NCBI RefSeq assembly: GCF_039544305.1 | Contig: NZ_BAABLK010000037.1 | Location: forward strand, 124,001 to 188,000 | Direction of reading: 5' to 3' | DNA length: 64,000 bases | From: Paeniglutamicibacter antarcticus_C | GTDB lineage: Bacteria > Actinomycetota > Actinomycetes > Actinomycetales > Micrococcaceae | Shown: positions 54,899-63,998 of the stretch, piece after piece | Layout of the letters: every line of letters starts with the position of its first letter | Numbering within the stretch: the stretch's first letter is position 1 | Notes under the pieces: model-generated | The model's database searches: none | Seen by the model: only the letters and a program-made list of their open reading frames with translations | Told to the model about the DNA's origin: nothing | Position numbers and translations under genes: made by a program

Positions 54899-54937
54899 AT
54901 GCCCGCCGCGCTGCCGTTGTGGCAGTGCGGCGGGCAT
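54899..54937. terminator. Hairpin terminator between pseudogene and dps
   Basis: ATGCCCGCCGC (54899-54909) pairs with GCGGCGGGCAT (54927-54937), and an inner CTGCC/GGCAG stem continues it with one G-T pair around GTTGT. It lies 8 bases past the dps stop on the minus strand, so it terminates dps. Confidence 0.75.
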
Positions 54938-54945
54938 CGAGGCGG

Positions 54946-55506
54946 CTACTTGGCCTTCTTGGCAGCGCCCTTCTCGGTGCGCGCGGCGTCGTTGAGCAGT
55001 TCGCCATCGCTGCTTTCCAGGTGCGAACGCATGAACCACTGGAACTGCTCGAGCTCCGCGGTCTGGCCGATCAGGATGTCCTCGGTGACCGGGTCCAGTC
55101 CGCCGACGGCTTCGATGGTCTTGCGCATCGATTCGATGATCCCGGAGTAGACCAGGTCAAGTGCCGCTAGGTGCTCGGTGGTGGTGGCGCGATCAATGGC
55201 GTAGTCGTCCCAACCACGCTGCTTGACCAGGTCGCCGGGCAGCCCGTTGGGCGAAACGCCCATCGTCGCCATCCGCTCCGCCAAGGTGTCGACCATGGTG
55301 CGAACCAGTTCGATCTGCGGGTCGAGCATTTCGTGGACGCCGATGAAGTCGCGTCCCACGACGTTCCAGTGCGCGTGCTTGAGGGTCAGTTGCAGGTCGT
55401 TCAGTGCGTGAAGCCGCATCTGTAGGGCGTCTGCGACCTTGTGCCCATCACCCAAGGTGAGCCCGGGAACGGTGTATCCCGCGTGATTTGTCTTTTTTGC
55501 TGACAT
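54946..55506 (-). CDS. dps: DNA-protection ferritin-like protein Dps
   Basis: The 186-residue Dps monomer of a 12-subunit shell stores iron and shields DNA in starvation and oxidative stress. The ferroxidase residues are visible in LTLKHAHWNVVGRDFIGVHE and in the following EMLDPQIELVRTMVDTLAER, where His and Asp/Glu lie at the subunit interface. The lysine-rich C-terminus (AAKKAK) could bind DNA. GAGGAGGC precedes the ATG. A promoter with good consensus lies at 55567-55595. Confidence 0.93.
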   Translation of the reverse strand: MSAKKTNHAGYTVPGLTLGDGHKVADALQMRLHALNDLQLTLKHAHWNVVGRDFIGVHEMLDPQIELVRTMVDTLAERMATMGVSPNGLPGDLVKQRGWDDYAIDRATTTEHLAALDLVYSGIIESMRKTIEAVGGLDPVTEDILIGQTAELEQFQWFMRSHLESSDGELLNDAARTEKGAAKKAK

Positions 55507-56033
55507 TGATGCCTCCTCGATGTCCGATCGCCGTGGCGTCGGGCGTGGATACCTGTGAAATGTAGCTATATAAGGAACGTATCACGCACTGCGAAGGACG
55601 CGCCCGGGAGTTTCGCCAAGGGAAAACACGGCCCGATGCCGCACATCACGGTGTAGCAATCCTCCCGAAACGCCCCCGAAGAGGGACAACGCCCCGAGAA
55701 CGGGGTTGACGGACCCGGCTAGGCAGCAGGTGTAGTCCACGTGCAACCACATCAGGATCATCAGGTGGGTGCCTTTATCGATCATGAAGATGCCCGAGCC
55801 GGAGAAAGAACATGGGTAGCCGCGCCCCTTCCTGTCGCTGCTGCTCGGCGCATCCTGGCGCCACTTCGCAATTCACGAAAGCCTACCTGCCGGGCCCAAG
55901 GCCGCTATCAGTTCCGCTGGTGCAGGTGAGAGAGGGAATTGAGTAGGGAACAGTACATCAAGGAGGTTCGCTCTGCGGGAACTGCTGGTCATCCGGGGGC
56001 CGGAGAACTGGACAAACGCATAGGCTGGGGAAG
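55507..56033. other. 527-bp intergenic region between dps and the UvrA2-like gene
   Basis: It contains the dps promoter near 55567-55595 and the start region of the UvrA2-like gene. Small open frames in it have no family support. Nothing else recognised. Confidence 0.55.
55567..55595 (-). promoter_or_regulatory. Candidate dps promoter
   Basis: On the minus strand TTCGCA (plus 55590-55595) and TATATA (plus 55567-55572) are separated by exactly 17 bp, about 60 bases before the dps ATG. Both match four of six consensus bases. Confidence 0.5.
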
Positions 56034-58550
56034 ATGAGCAACATTGGACAGGACACCCCGAGACTTCCCGCGTCCGGAACCCATGACGGGTTCGTGCATG
56101 TGCGTGGAGCCAATGAAAACAACCTCCGGAACGTCGAGGTGCGCGTCCCGCGTGATGCCATCGTCGCGTTCACCGGTGTCTCGGGATCAGGGAAATCGTC
56201 CCTGGCCTTCGGCACGATCTTCGCCGAGGCCCAGCGCCGCTTCCTGGAATCGGTGGCGCCCTACGCCCGGCGGCTGATCGCCCAGGGCCATACCCCTGAC
56301 GTGGAGTTCATCTCCGGACTGCCCCCGGCGGTGGCCCTGCAGCAGCGCCGTGGCACCGCGTCTTCGCGCTCCACCGTCGGCACACTGACCACCCTGTCCA
56401 ACTCCGTGCGGATGCTCTATTCCCGGGCAGGGGACTACCCTCAGGGGGCCAAGCGGCTTGAGTCGGACTCCTTTTCCCCGAACACCGTGGTGGGCGCCTG
56501 TAGCCAATGCCATGGGTTGGGCATCGTGCACACCGTCACCGAGGAATCCTTGGTCCCGGACCCTTCGCTAAGCATCCGCGAGGGAGCCATCGCCGCGTGG
56601 CCGGGCGCCTGGCAAGGCAAGAGCCTGCGCGATATCACCACGCAGCTCGGGTACGACGTGGATGTGCCCTTCAAGGAGATGCCCAAGAAGGATCGGGATT
56701 GGCTGCTGTTCACGGATGAACACCCGGTTGTCCAGGTGACTCCGGAGCGCGATCGCGTCGCCAAGCCGTACAAGGGACGCTTCTGGAGCGCGAAAAGTTC
56801 CGTATTGCACACGGTGACGGAATCAAAGTCCCAGATGATGCGTGCCAAGGCGCTTCAATTCATGCATTCAGGTCCGTGCCCGACGTGCTCGGGAACCGGA
56901 TTCCGCCCCGAGGCGCTCGATGTCACCGTTGCTGGTCTGAACATCGCGGCGTTCAATGGAACGGCACTGGATTCACTGGCCGAGGTGCTGCGTCCGCTCT
57001 CGGTGATTGAACGCGACGGACAGCCGGCCAGCGAGGTGTCCGCCTCGATCGCCGCGGACCTGCTGGAGCGCATCGAAGTGCTCACCGCGCTGGGCCTGGG
57101 CTACCTGAGCCTGAAGCGGGGGACCCCGACGCTGTCCCCGGGGGAGATGCAACGTCTGCGCATCGCCACCCAGCTGCGCTCGGGACTCTTCGGCGTGATC
57201 TACGTACTTGACGAGCCATCGGCCGGGTTGCACCCCGCCGACGCCCAACCGCTGCTTGTTGTCCTTGAGGCACTGAAAGCAGCAGGAAACTCGGTGTTCG
57301 TGGTCGAACACAACATGGATGTGGTGGCCAGCGCCGACTGGGTCGTCGATGTGGGCCCCAGAGCCGGCTCCGGCGGCGGGCAGGTGCTCTATAGCGGTCC
57401 GGTTGCCGGGCTTCAAGAGGTTTCCGCCTCGGTGACCCGCAAGTTCCTGGGGCATCCGCACACCATCGAGGGAATCCGGGAACCGCGTGAAGCCACCGGG
57501 TGGCTGGAGCTCGATGGGGTTCACCTGCACAACCTGGTGGACCTGGACGCGAAATTCCCGCTCGGTGTATTCAGCGTCGTCACCGGGGTCTCCGGCTCCG
57601 GAAAATCCACCCTCGTCAGCCAGGCCCTGGCACAGACTCTGCGCGGGGAGACCTTGGATCAGCCGGCCGCGGGCGCGGATTCCAATGGCCAGGAGACTGA
57701 CACCGAAACCAACCAGGCGGTGATCGGCGCCGTACGCGGTGCCGGCGGCATCGACCGCGTCGTGGCGATGGACCAAAAGCCGATCGGGCGGACCCCGCGC
57801 TCGAACCTGGCGACCTACACCGGGCTCTTCGACGCTGTGCGCAAGGCATTCGCGCAGACCGAGCTGGCCATGGAACGCGGCTACGGCGCGAGTCGCTTCT
57901 CTTTCAACGTCGCCGGCGGGCGCTGCGAAAACTGCCTGGGCGAGGGCTACCTGGAAATCGAGCTGCTCTTCCTTCCCGGAAGCTACGGCGTATGCCCGGT
58001 ATGCCACGGTTCGCGCTACAACCCCGAAACCCTTGAAGTCACCTACGAGGGCAAGAACATTGCGCAGGTGCTGGAATTGAGCGTGGATGAGGCAGCAAAG
58101 TTCTTGGTCGGGATCCCGGCTGCGGCACGCTCCTTGATCACGCTGCGCGAGGTGGGCCTGGGCTACCTGGCGCTGGGCCAGCCTGCACCGGAACTCTCCG
58201 GTGGCGAGGCTCAACGCATCAAGCTGGCCACGGAGTTGCAGCGTGCCCGGCGCGGACACACGCTTTACCTGCTCGACGAGCCGACCACCGGGCTGCACCC
58301 GGCCGATGTGCAATTGCTGCTGGGACAACTGAACCGGTTGGTGGATGCCTCTAACACGGTGATCGTGGTGGAACACCATATGGACGTGGTGGCCGCCGCG
58401 GACTGGGTCATCGACCTGGGTCCGGCAGGAGGCGACGCTGGTGGAAGGATCGTGGCAACCGGAACCCCTGAGCGGATCGCTGCGGACCCGGACTCCCGGA
58501 CGGCGCCCTATCTGGCCGAAAGGCTGGGTTTGGAACCGCTGGTGACCTGA
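56034..58550 (+). CDS. UvrA2-like ABC ATPase without the UvrB-binding domain
   Basis: 838 residues, against about 950 for UvrA. Two ABC modules carry FTGVSGSGKSSLAFG near residue 45 and VVTGVSGSGKSTLVSQ near 515, with zinc-finger cysteines in GACSQCHGLG, GPCPTCSGTGF and GRCENCLGEGYLE. After the segment PAVALQQRRG the sequence passes straight to FSPNTVVGACSQC, so the UvrB-binding insertion is missing. Such class II UvrA2 proteins take part in DNA damage tolerance or drug resistance without UvrB. The first signature is LSPGE instead of LSGGE. GGGGAAG stands before the ATG. Confidence 0.87.
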   Translation: MSNIGQDTPRLPASGTHDGFVHVRGANENNLRNVEVRVPRDAIVAFTGVSGSGKSSLAFGTIFAEAQRRFLESVAPYARRLIAQGHTPDVEFISGLPPAVALQQRRGTASSRSTVGTLTTLSNSVRMLYSRAGDYPQGAKRLESDSFSPNTVVGACSQCHGLGIVHTVTEESLVPDPSLSIREGAIAAWPGAWQGKSLRDITTQLGYDVDVPFKEMPKKDRDWLLFTDEHPVVQVTPERDRVAKPYKGRFWSAKSSVLHTVTESKSQMMRAKALQFMHSGPCPTCSGTGFRPEALDVTVAGLNIAAFNGTALDSLAEVLRPLSVIERDGQPASEVSASIAADLLERIEVLTALGLGYLSLKRGTPTLSPGEMQRLRIATQLRSGLFGVIYVLDEPSAGLHPADAQPLLVVLEALKAAGNSVFVVEHNMDVVASADWVVDVGPRAGSGGGQVLYSGPVAGLQEVSASVTRKFLGHPHTIEGIREPREATGWLELDGVHLHNLVDLDAKFPLGVFSVVTGVSGSGKSTLVSQALAQTLRGETLDQPAAGADSNGQETDTETNQAVIGAVRGAGGIDRVVAMDQKPIGRTPRSNLATYTGLFDAVRKAFAQTELAMERGYGASRFSFNVAGGRCENCLGEGYLEIELLFLPGSYGVCPVCHGSRYNPETLEVTYEGKNIAQVLELSVDEAAKFLVGIPAAARSLITLREVGLGYLALGQPAPELSGGEAQRIKLATELQRARRGHTLYLLDEPTTGLHPADVQLLLGQLNRLVDASNTVIVVEHHMDVVAAADWVIDLGPAGGDAGGRIVATGTPERIAADPDSRTAPYLAERLGLEPLVT

Positions 58551-58604
58551 CAAGCACGGGTTCGCGCGCAGAGGCAGGCCCAATGTGCACTCAATGGCAG
58601 AATC

Positions 58605-59753
58605 ATGGGTGTGAACAGCGAACGAGGACCCGGGCAGCGTGAGCCCTCTGCCGATATGCAGCTTCAAAGCGAAAGCCGGGCCCTCTGGCTCGGGCTTACC
58701 TGCACGCTGCTGGGCATCGTGGTGGGGCTCATCGCGTTCTCCAGTTACCGGCCAGGCCTTGCGGGTACCGGTTCGGTGGCCATCTACGCATCGGTTGTTG
58801 CTGCGCTTGCGGCAACCGCCGGCAGCGTCCTGGGCTATCTCACTGTCCTTGTCAGGACGCAGGACTGGCTGCTTGCGCTCTCCCGGTACCGGCAGTTCCT
58901 CAACGCCTTCGCCCTGATGATCATCCACGCCGCGATCTCAGCGATGGCCGCTCTGATCACCTTCCGCATCTTCCAGGATGCGTTCAGGGGACTGACGGTG
59001 GACAGGTATGCGGCAAGCCTGATGGTGGGGGTGTGTGCCGGGATCGCCGGCTACGTCGCGCTGGTCTCGGCCGCCCGGGTGACCGCACAATCCCTGGCGG
59101 CCCTGCTGGCGATCTTCATGGCCACCGGGGTTTTCATCAGCATGCTGGCCGCCGAGAACCCCTACTGGTGGCACTCGATGTTTTCCTCGCTCGGGACCAG
59201 GGATTCGGGGCTGACCTCGTTCTGGACGTTCAATGTCACCTTGGTGGTCTCTGGGCTGGTGCTCAGCACGCTGACGGCGTTCATCGTGCGCAACGTTGCG
59301 CTGCTGGCGGTGATGAACGACAGGTTCGCCGACGTCCTGGGTAAACCGCGGGCCAGGTTCATCAGGCCCCGACCGGGCGTGGTGCGCGCCTGCCTGCTGG
59401 GCTTGGGGATCTGCGTGGTGAGCATCGGGCTGGTCCCGGTCAACGTGGCCCCCACGATGCACGCATTCATCGTGCGCTTCGCGGCCGGAATAATCGTGGT
59501 GCTGCTGCTGGGCGCAACCTTGTGGCTCCCGGGATTCCCCTGGGTCTTCCACCTATTGTCGTTCTTCTGCTTCCTGGGGCTGGTGGGCGCGGCACTGCTG
59601 TGGCAGCCGCTGGAATACTACAACCTCACCGCCTTTGAGCTCGCCGTGGTGGGGATCGTCTTTGGTTGGCTTATCGTCTTCATCCGCACCACGGCCGCCG
59701 CACTGGCGGTCAAGACCGAGGAGCTCTCGGACGTGTTGGCTGCCCACCAGTGA
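58605..59753 (+). CDS. Multi-spanning membrane protein of unknown function
   Basis: A 382-residue protein with roughly ten hydrophobic segments and short loops. Hydrophobic runs include LTCTLLGIVVGLIAF, SVVAALAATAGSVLGYLTVL and AGIIVVLLLGATLWLPGF. No catalytic motif or family is recognised. It starts 54 bases after the UvrA2-like gene on the same strand and might be cotranscribed. It ends 15 bases from the convergent MDR gene. Confidence 0.65.
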   Translation: MGVNSERGPGQREPSADMQLQSESRALWLGLTCTLLGIVVGLIAFSSYRPGLAGTGSVAIYASVVAALAATAGSVLGYLTVLVRTQDWLLALSRYRQFLNAFALMIIHAAISAMAALITFRIFQDAFRGLTVDRYAASLMVGVCAGIAGYVALVSAARVTAQSLAALLAIFMATGVFISMLAAENPYWWHSMFSSLGTRDSGLTSFWTFNVTLVVSGLVLSTLTAFIVRNVALLAVMNDRFADVLGKPRARFIRPRPGVVRACLLGLGICVVSIGLVPVNVAPTMHAFIVRFAAGIIVVLLLGATLWLPGFPWVFHLLSFFCFLGLVGAALLWQPLEYYNLTAFELAVVGIVFGWLIVFIRTTAAALAVKTEELSDVLAAHQ

Positions 59754-59768
59754 GCCGCCGGCGACAAG

Positions 59769-60746
59769 CTATGGACGCAACATGATCTTGCCGCTGCGCC
59801 CCGGTTCGGAGTTCGCTTGGGCCGCAATACCTGCCTCGTGGAACGAGTAGGTCGCTTCCACCGGGAGGGTGAGCGCACCGGAACCAAGGTGCTTGATGAG
59901 TTCTCCCATCAGGGCCTCGCGCTTCGGGGCAGCCATCGTGGTGCTCACTTTGCTTCCCCAGAAGCCACGGAGGGTTGCCTGCTTGAAGATGATGTCCGAG
60001 GAATTGATCTGCATCACCGGCGATTCCATGGCCCCGAACACCACGAGAGTGCTGTTTTCGGCCAGCAAGGAGAGCAATTCACCGCTTGAGGCCCCGCCCA
60101 CGGCATCGACGCCGGCAATGATCGGGGCACCGCCAGTGAAATCGTGAACCTGCGTGGTCCATTCCTCGGTGTCGGTCGCGACGATGTTGCCGACTTTCTG
60201 GGCGGCGAGTTCAGCGATACCGGCGGACCGGCGCACCAAGCCGATGGCGTTGATGCCGCGTGCCGCAGCCAACTGTGCGACCAGGCGCCCCACGGCGCCG
60301 TTGGCGGCATTCTGGACCAACCAGTCGCCCGGATTCAGCTTCAGGGAGTCCAAGAGGCTGATGGCGCTGAAGGGCATGGAAATCAGCTGTGCCGCGACCT
60401 CGTCGGAGATGGCGTCCGCGATGGGGACCAAGGCCGAGGCCTGGGCAATGAAATACTCGGCCCAAACTCCGAAGGTGCCTCCGGTGGCCACGCGCTGACC
60501 GAGGACAAGTGAATCGACGCCATCTCCAAGTATGTCAATGATGCCAACGGCTTCGGTGCCCGCGCGCGCCGGCATCGTGGGCTTGAACCCGTAGGCGCCG
60601 CGGATCGTCAACAAATCGTGGTTGTGGATCGGGGAAAGGAGCATCCGGACGCGTACTTCGCCGGGGCCGGGATCGGGCTGCGGGATCTCGGTGATGCTCA
60701 GGACCTCGGTGGGGTCTCCGAATTGGTCATGGGTCAGGGCGCGCAT
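59769..60746 (-). CDS. Zinc-less MDR oxidoreductase (quinone reductase / enoyl reductase type)
   Basis: A 325-residue medium-chain dehydrogenase/reductase. It lacks the zinc Cys-His set; the cofactor loop is NAANGAVGRLVAQLAAARG near residue 150, resembling quinone oxidoreductases and the trans-2-enoyl reductase Etr1 (LSPIHNHDLLTIRGAYG). NAD(P)H would reduce quinones, or enones formed under peroxide stress. It is the last gene of the ohrR-ohr-doxX operon, 77 bases behind doxX. The ATG at 60746 fits the MDR start. Confidence 0.82.
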   Translation of the reverse strand: MRALTHDQFGDPTEVLSITEIPQPDPGPGEVRVRMLLSPIHNHDLLTIRGAYGFKPTMPARAGTEAVGIIDILGDGVDSLVLGQRVATGGTFGVWAEYFIAQASALVPIADAISDEVAAQLISMPFSAISLLDSLKLNPGDWLVQNAANGAVGRLVAQLAAARGINAIGLVRRSAGIAELAAQKVGNIVATDTEEWTTQVHDFTGGAPIIAGVDAVGGASSGELLSLLAENSTLVVFGAMESPVMQINSSDIIFKQATLRGFWGSKVSTTMAAPKREALMGELIKHLGSGALTLPVEATYSFHEAGIAAQANSEPGRSGKIMLRP

Positions 60747-60823
60747 GGTGCTCTCAATCAGCTGTTGGACTGGTGCTTCGTTCGAAGCAAGAGGGAGTCG
60801 GGGGCGCCGTGAAGGCGCCGGGG

Positions 60824-61231
60824 TCAGGTCAAGGCCTTCTTGGCGGTGCGTGTGGACCACAAGGCCCAGGCGACCAGCAGCGGCTGGAACACAAGGCGTG
60901 CGGCGCGCTTGGAGTCCGTGTCAAGACCAAAAGCCGGAGTCTTGGTGGCCAGTTGACTGATGTTGCCCGGGAAAACCGCCGTGAAGAAGAGCGCCGTCAG
61001 CTGTCCGACCCGCTTCTTGTGCCGGGGCAACGCGAGAAGTGCGCCACCAAGGGCCACCTCGACGGCCCCGGAGGCCAGCACCACGGTGTCCTTGGACAGC
61101 GGCACCCAGTCCGGGACCTGTGCGTGGAATTCTTGCCGCTTCGTGGTGAGGTGGCCGATGCCTGCGCTGAGCAGGATCCCTCCCAAGGAAAGCCTGCCAA
61201 GGGTTCGGGTGGTGGTGGTCAGGTCATGCAA
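60824..61231 (-). CDS. DoxX-family membrane protein
   Basis: A 135-residue protein with four hydrophobic segments: LSLGGILLSAGIGHL, DTVVLASGAVEVALGGALLA, LTALFFTAVFPGNI and LVFQPLLVAWALW. DoxX proteins are implicated in redox or thiol stress. The TTG start at 61231 follows GGGAG and begins just before the first segment; longer frames lack any family features. It lies 40 bases after ohr on the same strand. Confidence 0.75.
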   Translation of the reverse strand: MHDLTTTTRTLGRLSLGGILLSAGIGHLTTKRQEFHAQVPDWVPLSKDTVVLASGAVEVALGGALLALPRHKKRVGQLTALFFTAVFPGNISQLATKTPAFGLDTDSKRAARLVFQPLLVAWALWSTRTAKKALT

Positions 61232-61271
61232 GATAACTCCCGAGGTAAGTTGTTGGGGCCGGAGCGGAGTA

Positions 61272-61694
61272 TCAGTCGTCGGTGACGTTGATGGTGACTT
61301 CGATATTGCCGCGGGTTGCGTTGGAATAGGGGCAGACCTTGTGGGCCGCCTCGGCCAAGGCCTGAGCCTGCTCGTGCGCCATCTCGGGGATAACGACCTC
61401 GAGGGTGACCGCGAGGACAAAGCCGCCGTCCCCGTTGGGCAGGACGTGTACCAGGCTGCCGACAGAGGTGTCGGTGAGGGTGGCCTTTTGGCTCCGGGCT
61501 ACCATCTGCAATGCCGAGTGGAAGCATGCTGCATAGCCGGCGGCGAAAAGTTCTTCGGGGTTGGCGCCGCCCCCGGATCCGCCCATTGCTTTGGGGGTCG
61601 CCAGATCGAGGCTTATGGTGCCGGACGTGGTGGTGACATGGCCATTGCGTCCCGCGCCGGTGGAGAGCGCTTCGGCCGTGTACAGGGGGTTCAT
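61272..61694 (-). CDS. ohr: Organic hydroperoxide resistance protein (Ohr)
   Basis: The 140-residue OsmC/Ohr peroxidase reduces organic hydroperoxides with its two Cys residues: Cys57 in YAACFHSAL (peroxidatic) and Cys121 in VCPYSNATRGN (resolving). GNPEELFA-like ANPEELFAAGY is the dimer region. The ATG overlaps the ohrR stop (ATGA). It is regulated by the MarR-type OhrR encoded upstream. Confidence 0.93.
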   Translation of the reverse strand: MNPLYTAEALSTGAGRNGHVTTTSGTISLDLATPKAMGGSGGGANPEELFAAGYAACFHSALQMVARSQKATLTDTSVGSLVHVLPNGDGGFVLAVTLEVVIPEMAHEQAQALAEAAHKVCPYSNATRGNIEVTINVTDD

Positions 61695-62185
61695 GGATTT
61701 CGTCCTTTTATTGTGTTCTCCGCGTCAGTCGATGCGGTGATGAGATTTTTCGCTACGCCATGCAGCAACATGAGCGCGGATTCCCCGTCCGACGCCGTGA
61801 GCTGGGTGGCTTCGGCAACGCATCCAGGGATGTGAGCAAGTTCTTCCCGCAACGCGGCCCCGGAGGCGGTCAGCGAGACAATCACCGTGCGTTCATCGTC
61901 AATTGAGCGCTCCCGTGTGAGGAAGCCCCGGGACTCAAGCCGTCGGATCAACGGTGATGTTGTGCCGGAATCCAACTTCAGGTGCTCGGCGACTTCCTTG
62001 ACGGCCAAGCTATGGTGCGACCACAACAAGACCAGCACCAGATACTGAGGGTAGGTCAATCCCCAAGGCTTCAGCAGTGCGACGTAGTGGCGGTTTGTTG
62101 CCCGCGAAGCGGCATAAAGCGCGAAACAGACCATCTGTTCGAGAGGGTCGGGTCCTGGCTCCGGGGAGCTTCGCTCGACGTTCAT
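61691..62185 (-). CDS. ohrR: MarR-family peroxide sensor OhrR
   Basis: A 164-residue MarR repressor. Cys20 in EQMVCFALYAASRA corresponds to the reactive peroxide-sensing Cys of OhrR. The winged helix spans about 60-105 (LAVKEVAEHLKLDSGTTSPL, then RRLESRGFLTRERSIDDERT). The ATG at 62185 has AAGGAT upstream. It is cotranscribed with ohr, whose start overlaps its stop, so oxidation derepresses both together. Confidence 0.9.
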   Translation of the reverse strand: MNVERSSPEPGPDPLEQMVCFALYAASRATNRHYVALLKPWGLTYPQYLVLVLLWSHHSLAVKEVAEHLKLDSGTTSPLIRRLESRGFLTRERSIDDERTVIVSLTASGAALREELAHIPGCVAEATQLTASDGESALMLLHGVAKNLITASTDAENTIKGRNP

Positions 62186-62195
62186 TCTATAATCC

Positions 62196-62220
62196 TTGCA
62201 CACATGTTATTTGTGCACAA
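62196..62220. promoter_or_regulatory. Candidate OhrR operator
   Basis: TTGTGCACAA (62211-62220) is a perfect 10-bp palindrome, and TTGCACA (62196-62202) is a second, imperfect half-site, together 10-35 bases upstream of the OhrR start. The position fits autoregulation. Confidence 0.5.
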
Positions 62221-62763
62221 GCTAAAATCTCAATGTGCCATCCGGCCTGGGGATTGAAGCTTCATCTGCCGAGCATCCAAGATCCCTACACCCTGAAAAC
62301 AGGTGCCGTTGCCTCGATGGATTTCACCGCTCACGTCTGTAGCTTGAGGCACGTCAATCGAGTTGTGCCCGGCATGCCCCCAGCCACAAGCCCGGTCTAA
62401 GCGTTCCACGTGACTGGCAATGGACGACGGGCTGGAGAATGAGATTGGAATACTGCATGCGCATGGAACGAGAGTCACTCGGGGACGAGGTAGCCGAAGT
62501 GCGGCAACACGGTCAGTCCGGTCCTAGCCCGTTGCTGTCTTGAGTGCGATCGCAGTGATCTTGGGGGGGGGCAGACTGGTTTGACCCAGGGCCCGAACCC
62601 CCGGAGTGCACGTGCGGGTCGATGACCCGGCAGCGGCCTGGGGTCTGTCCATGCTGGGCCGCAAGCGCCGAATCGACCGACGAAGGAATTCTCAGGGCCA
62701 AGGATCCGTTGCACCAATGGTGCCACCGGAATCCATTCAGTGCATGCCCAACAGGAGTAGAGA
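62221..62763. other. Intergenic region between ohrR and the alcohol dehydrogenase
   Basis: About 540 bases without a supported gene. It contains a run of nine G (62563-62571). The promoter of the alcohol dehydrogenase should be near 62680-62740. No hairpin of note seen. Confidence 0.5.
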
Positions 62764-63804
62764 ATGTCTAGAGTTACGGCCTATGCCGCACCGTCCGCCA
62801 CCGAAGATCTGGTGCCGATCACTATCGAACGTCGGGATGTCGGAGCTAGCGATGTCCTGATCGAAATCAAGTACTCCGGTATTTGCCACTCTGATATCCA
62901 CACGGTCCGCGGCGACTGGGGCCAAGTGAGCTACCCGTTGGCACCCGGCCACGAGATTGCCGGAATCGTGACCAAGGTCGGCTCTGCAGTCACTCGCCAT
63001 GCTGTGGGCGACCGGGTAGGCGTGGGCTGCATGGTCAACTCCTGCGGACAGTGCGCCAACTGCCAAGCCGGGGAGGAGCAATACTGCTTGCGCGGGAACA
63101 CCGGAACCTATGGGGCCATTGATCGCGACGGGACCATGACGCAGGGCGGCTATTCAACCCACATCGTGGTGACCGAAGACTTCGTGCTACGCATCCCCGA
63201 TGCCCTTGAGCTCGATGTCGCAGCACCTTTGCTGTGTGCCGGAATCACCACATTCTCACCGCTGCGCCGGTGGGGTGCCGGTCCCGGCAAGAACGTTGCC
63301 ATCGTTGGCTTGGGCGGGCTCGGCCACATGGCGGTGAAGATCGCCTGCGCCATGGGAGCCACGGTGACGGTACTCTCCCAGTCCCTCAAGAAGCAGGAAG
63401 ACGGCCTGCGCTTAGGTGCGGACCATTACTACGCAACCAGCGATGAAGCCACGTTCTCCGAGCTTGCCGGCAGCTTCGACCTCATCATCAACACCGTCAG
63501 CGCGTCCCTCGATATCAACGCCTACCTGCAGCTCCTCGGTCTCGACGGTACGTTGGTCAGTGTCGGTGCTCCCGCCGAGCCCCTGCCGGTGCAGGCATCT
63601 TCCCTGATCGGGGCACGGCGGACCTTCGCCGGATCCATGATCGGTGGCATTCGCGAAACGCAGCAGATGCTCGATTTCTGTGCTGAGCGCGGGATCGGCT
63701 CCGAGATCGAAGTGATCGCGGCCAGCAAGATCAATGAGGCCTACGAACGGGTGTTGGCCTCCGATGTCCGCTATAGGTTCGTCATTGACGCCAGCACTTT
63801 CTAG
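62764..63804 (+). CDS. Zinc-dependent alcohol dehydrogenase (YahK/CAD type)
   Basis: A 346-residue medium-chain alcohol dehydrogenase. The catalytic zinc ligands are in SGICHSDIH (Cys, with the next His) and GHEIAG, the structural zinc cluster in CGQCANCQAGEEQYC, and the NADP-type fold in VAIVGLGGLGHMAVKIACAMG. The family reduces or oxidises aldehydes such as cinnamaldehyde. GTAGAGA stands upstream of the ATG. Its stop shares bases with a minus-strand ORF. Confidence 0.9.
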   Translation: MSRVTAYAAPSATEDLVPITIERRDVGASDVLIEIKYSGICHSDIHTVRGDWGQVSYPLAPGHEIAGIVTKVGSAVTRHAVGDRVGVGCMVNSCGQCANCQAGEEQYCLRGNTGTYGAIDRDGTMTQGGYSTHIVVTEDFVLRIPDALELDVAAPLLCAGITTFSPLRRWGAGPGKNVAIVGLGGLGHMAVKIACAMGATVTVLSQSLKKQEDGLRLGADHYYATSDEATFSELAGSFDLIINTVSASLDINAYLQLLGLDGTLVSVGAPAEPLPVQASSLIGARRTFAGSMIGGIRETQQMLDFCAERGIGSEIEVIAASKINEAYERVLASDVRYRFVIDASTF

Positions 63805-63998
63805 GCGCGAATAGCGGCGCTTGCCGGTTGCCAGACGAATCTTGCGACTTCGTCTTGCAGCCGGCGCAGACGTATTTTCTTAGCGTGCGGGTACCATTCG
63901 ACAGCCGGGCTCAACGGGGTTCCGCCATCGAGCTCCGCGGCCGCGATGGCAGGTCGTTCACGGTGCAGCCTGTTGAAGTGGCGTAGATCGTGCACATT
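63801..63998 (-). CDS. Possible C-terminus of a gene extending past the window
   Basis: A minus-strand frame is open from the window edge to a TAG at 63801-63803. It ends EWYPHAKKIRLRRLQDEVAR, then FVWQPASAAIRA. The tail-to-tail overlap with the alcohol dehydrogenase by a few bases resembles other convergent pairs in this window (47515, 52105), which supports a real gene, but no family is recognised. Confidence 0.4.
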   Translation of the reverse strand, partial: NVHDLRHFNRLHRERPAIAAAELDGGTPLSPAVEWYPHAKKIRLRRLQDEVARFVWQPASAAIRA

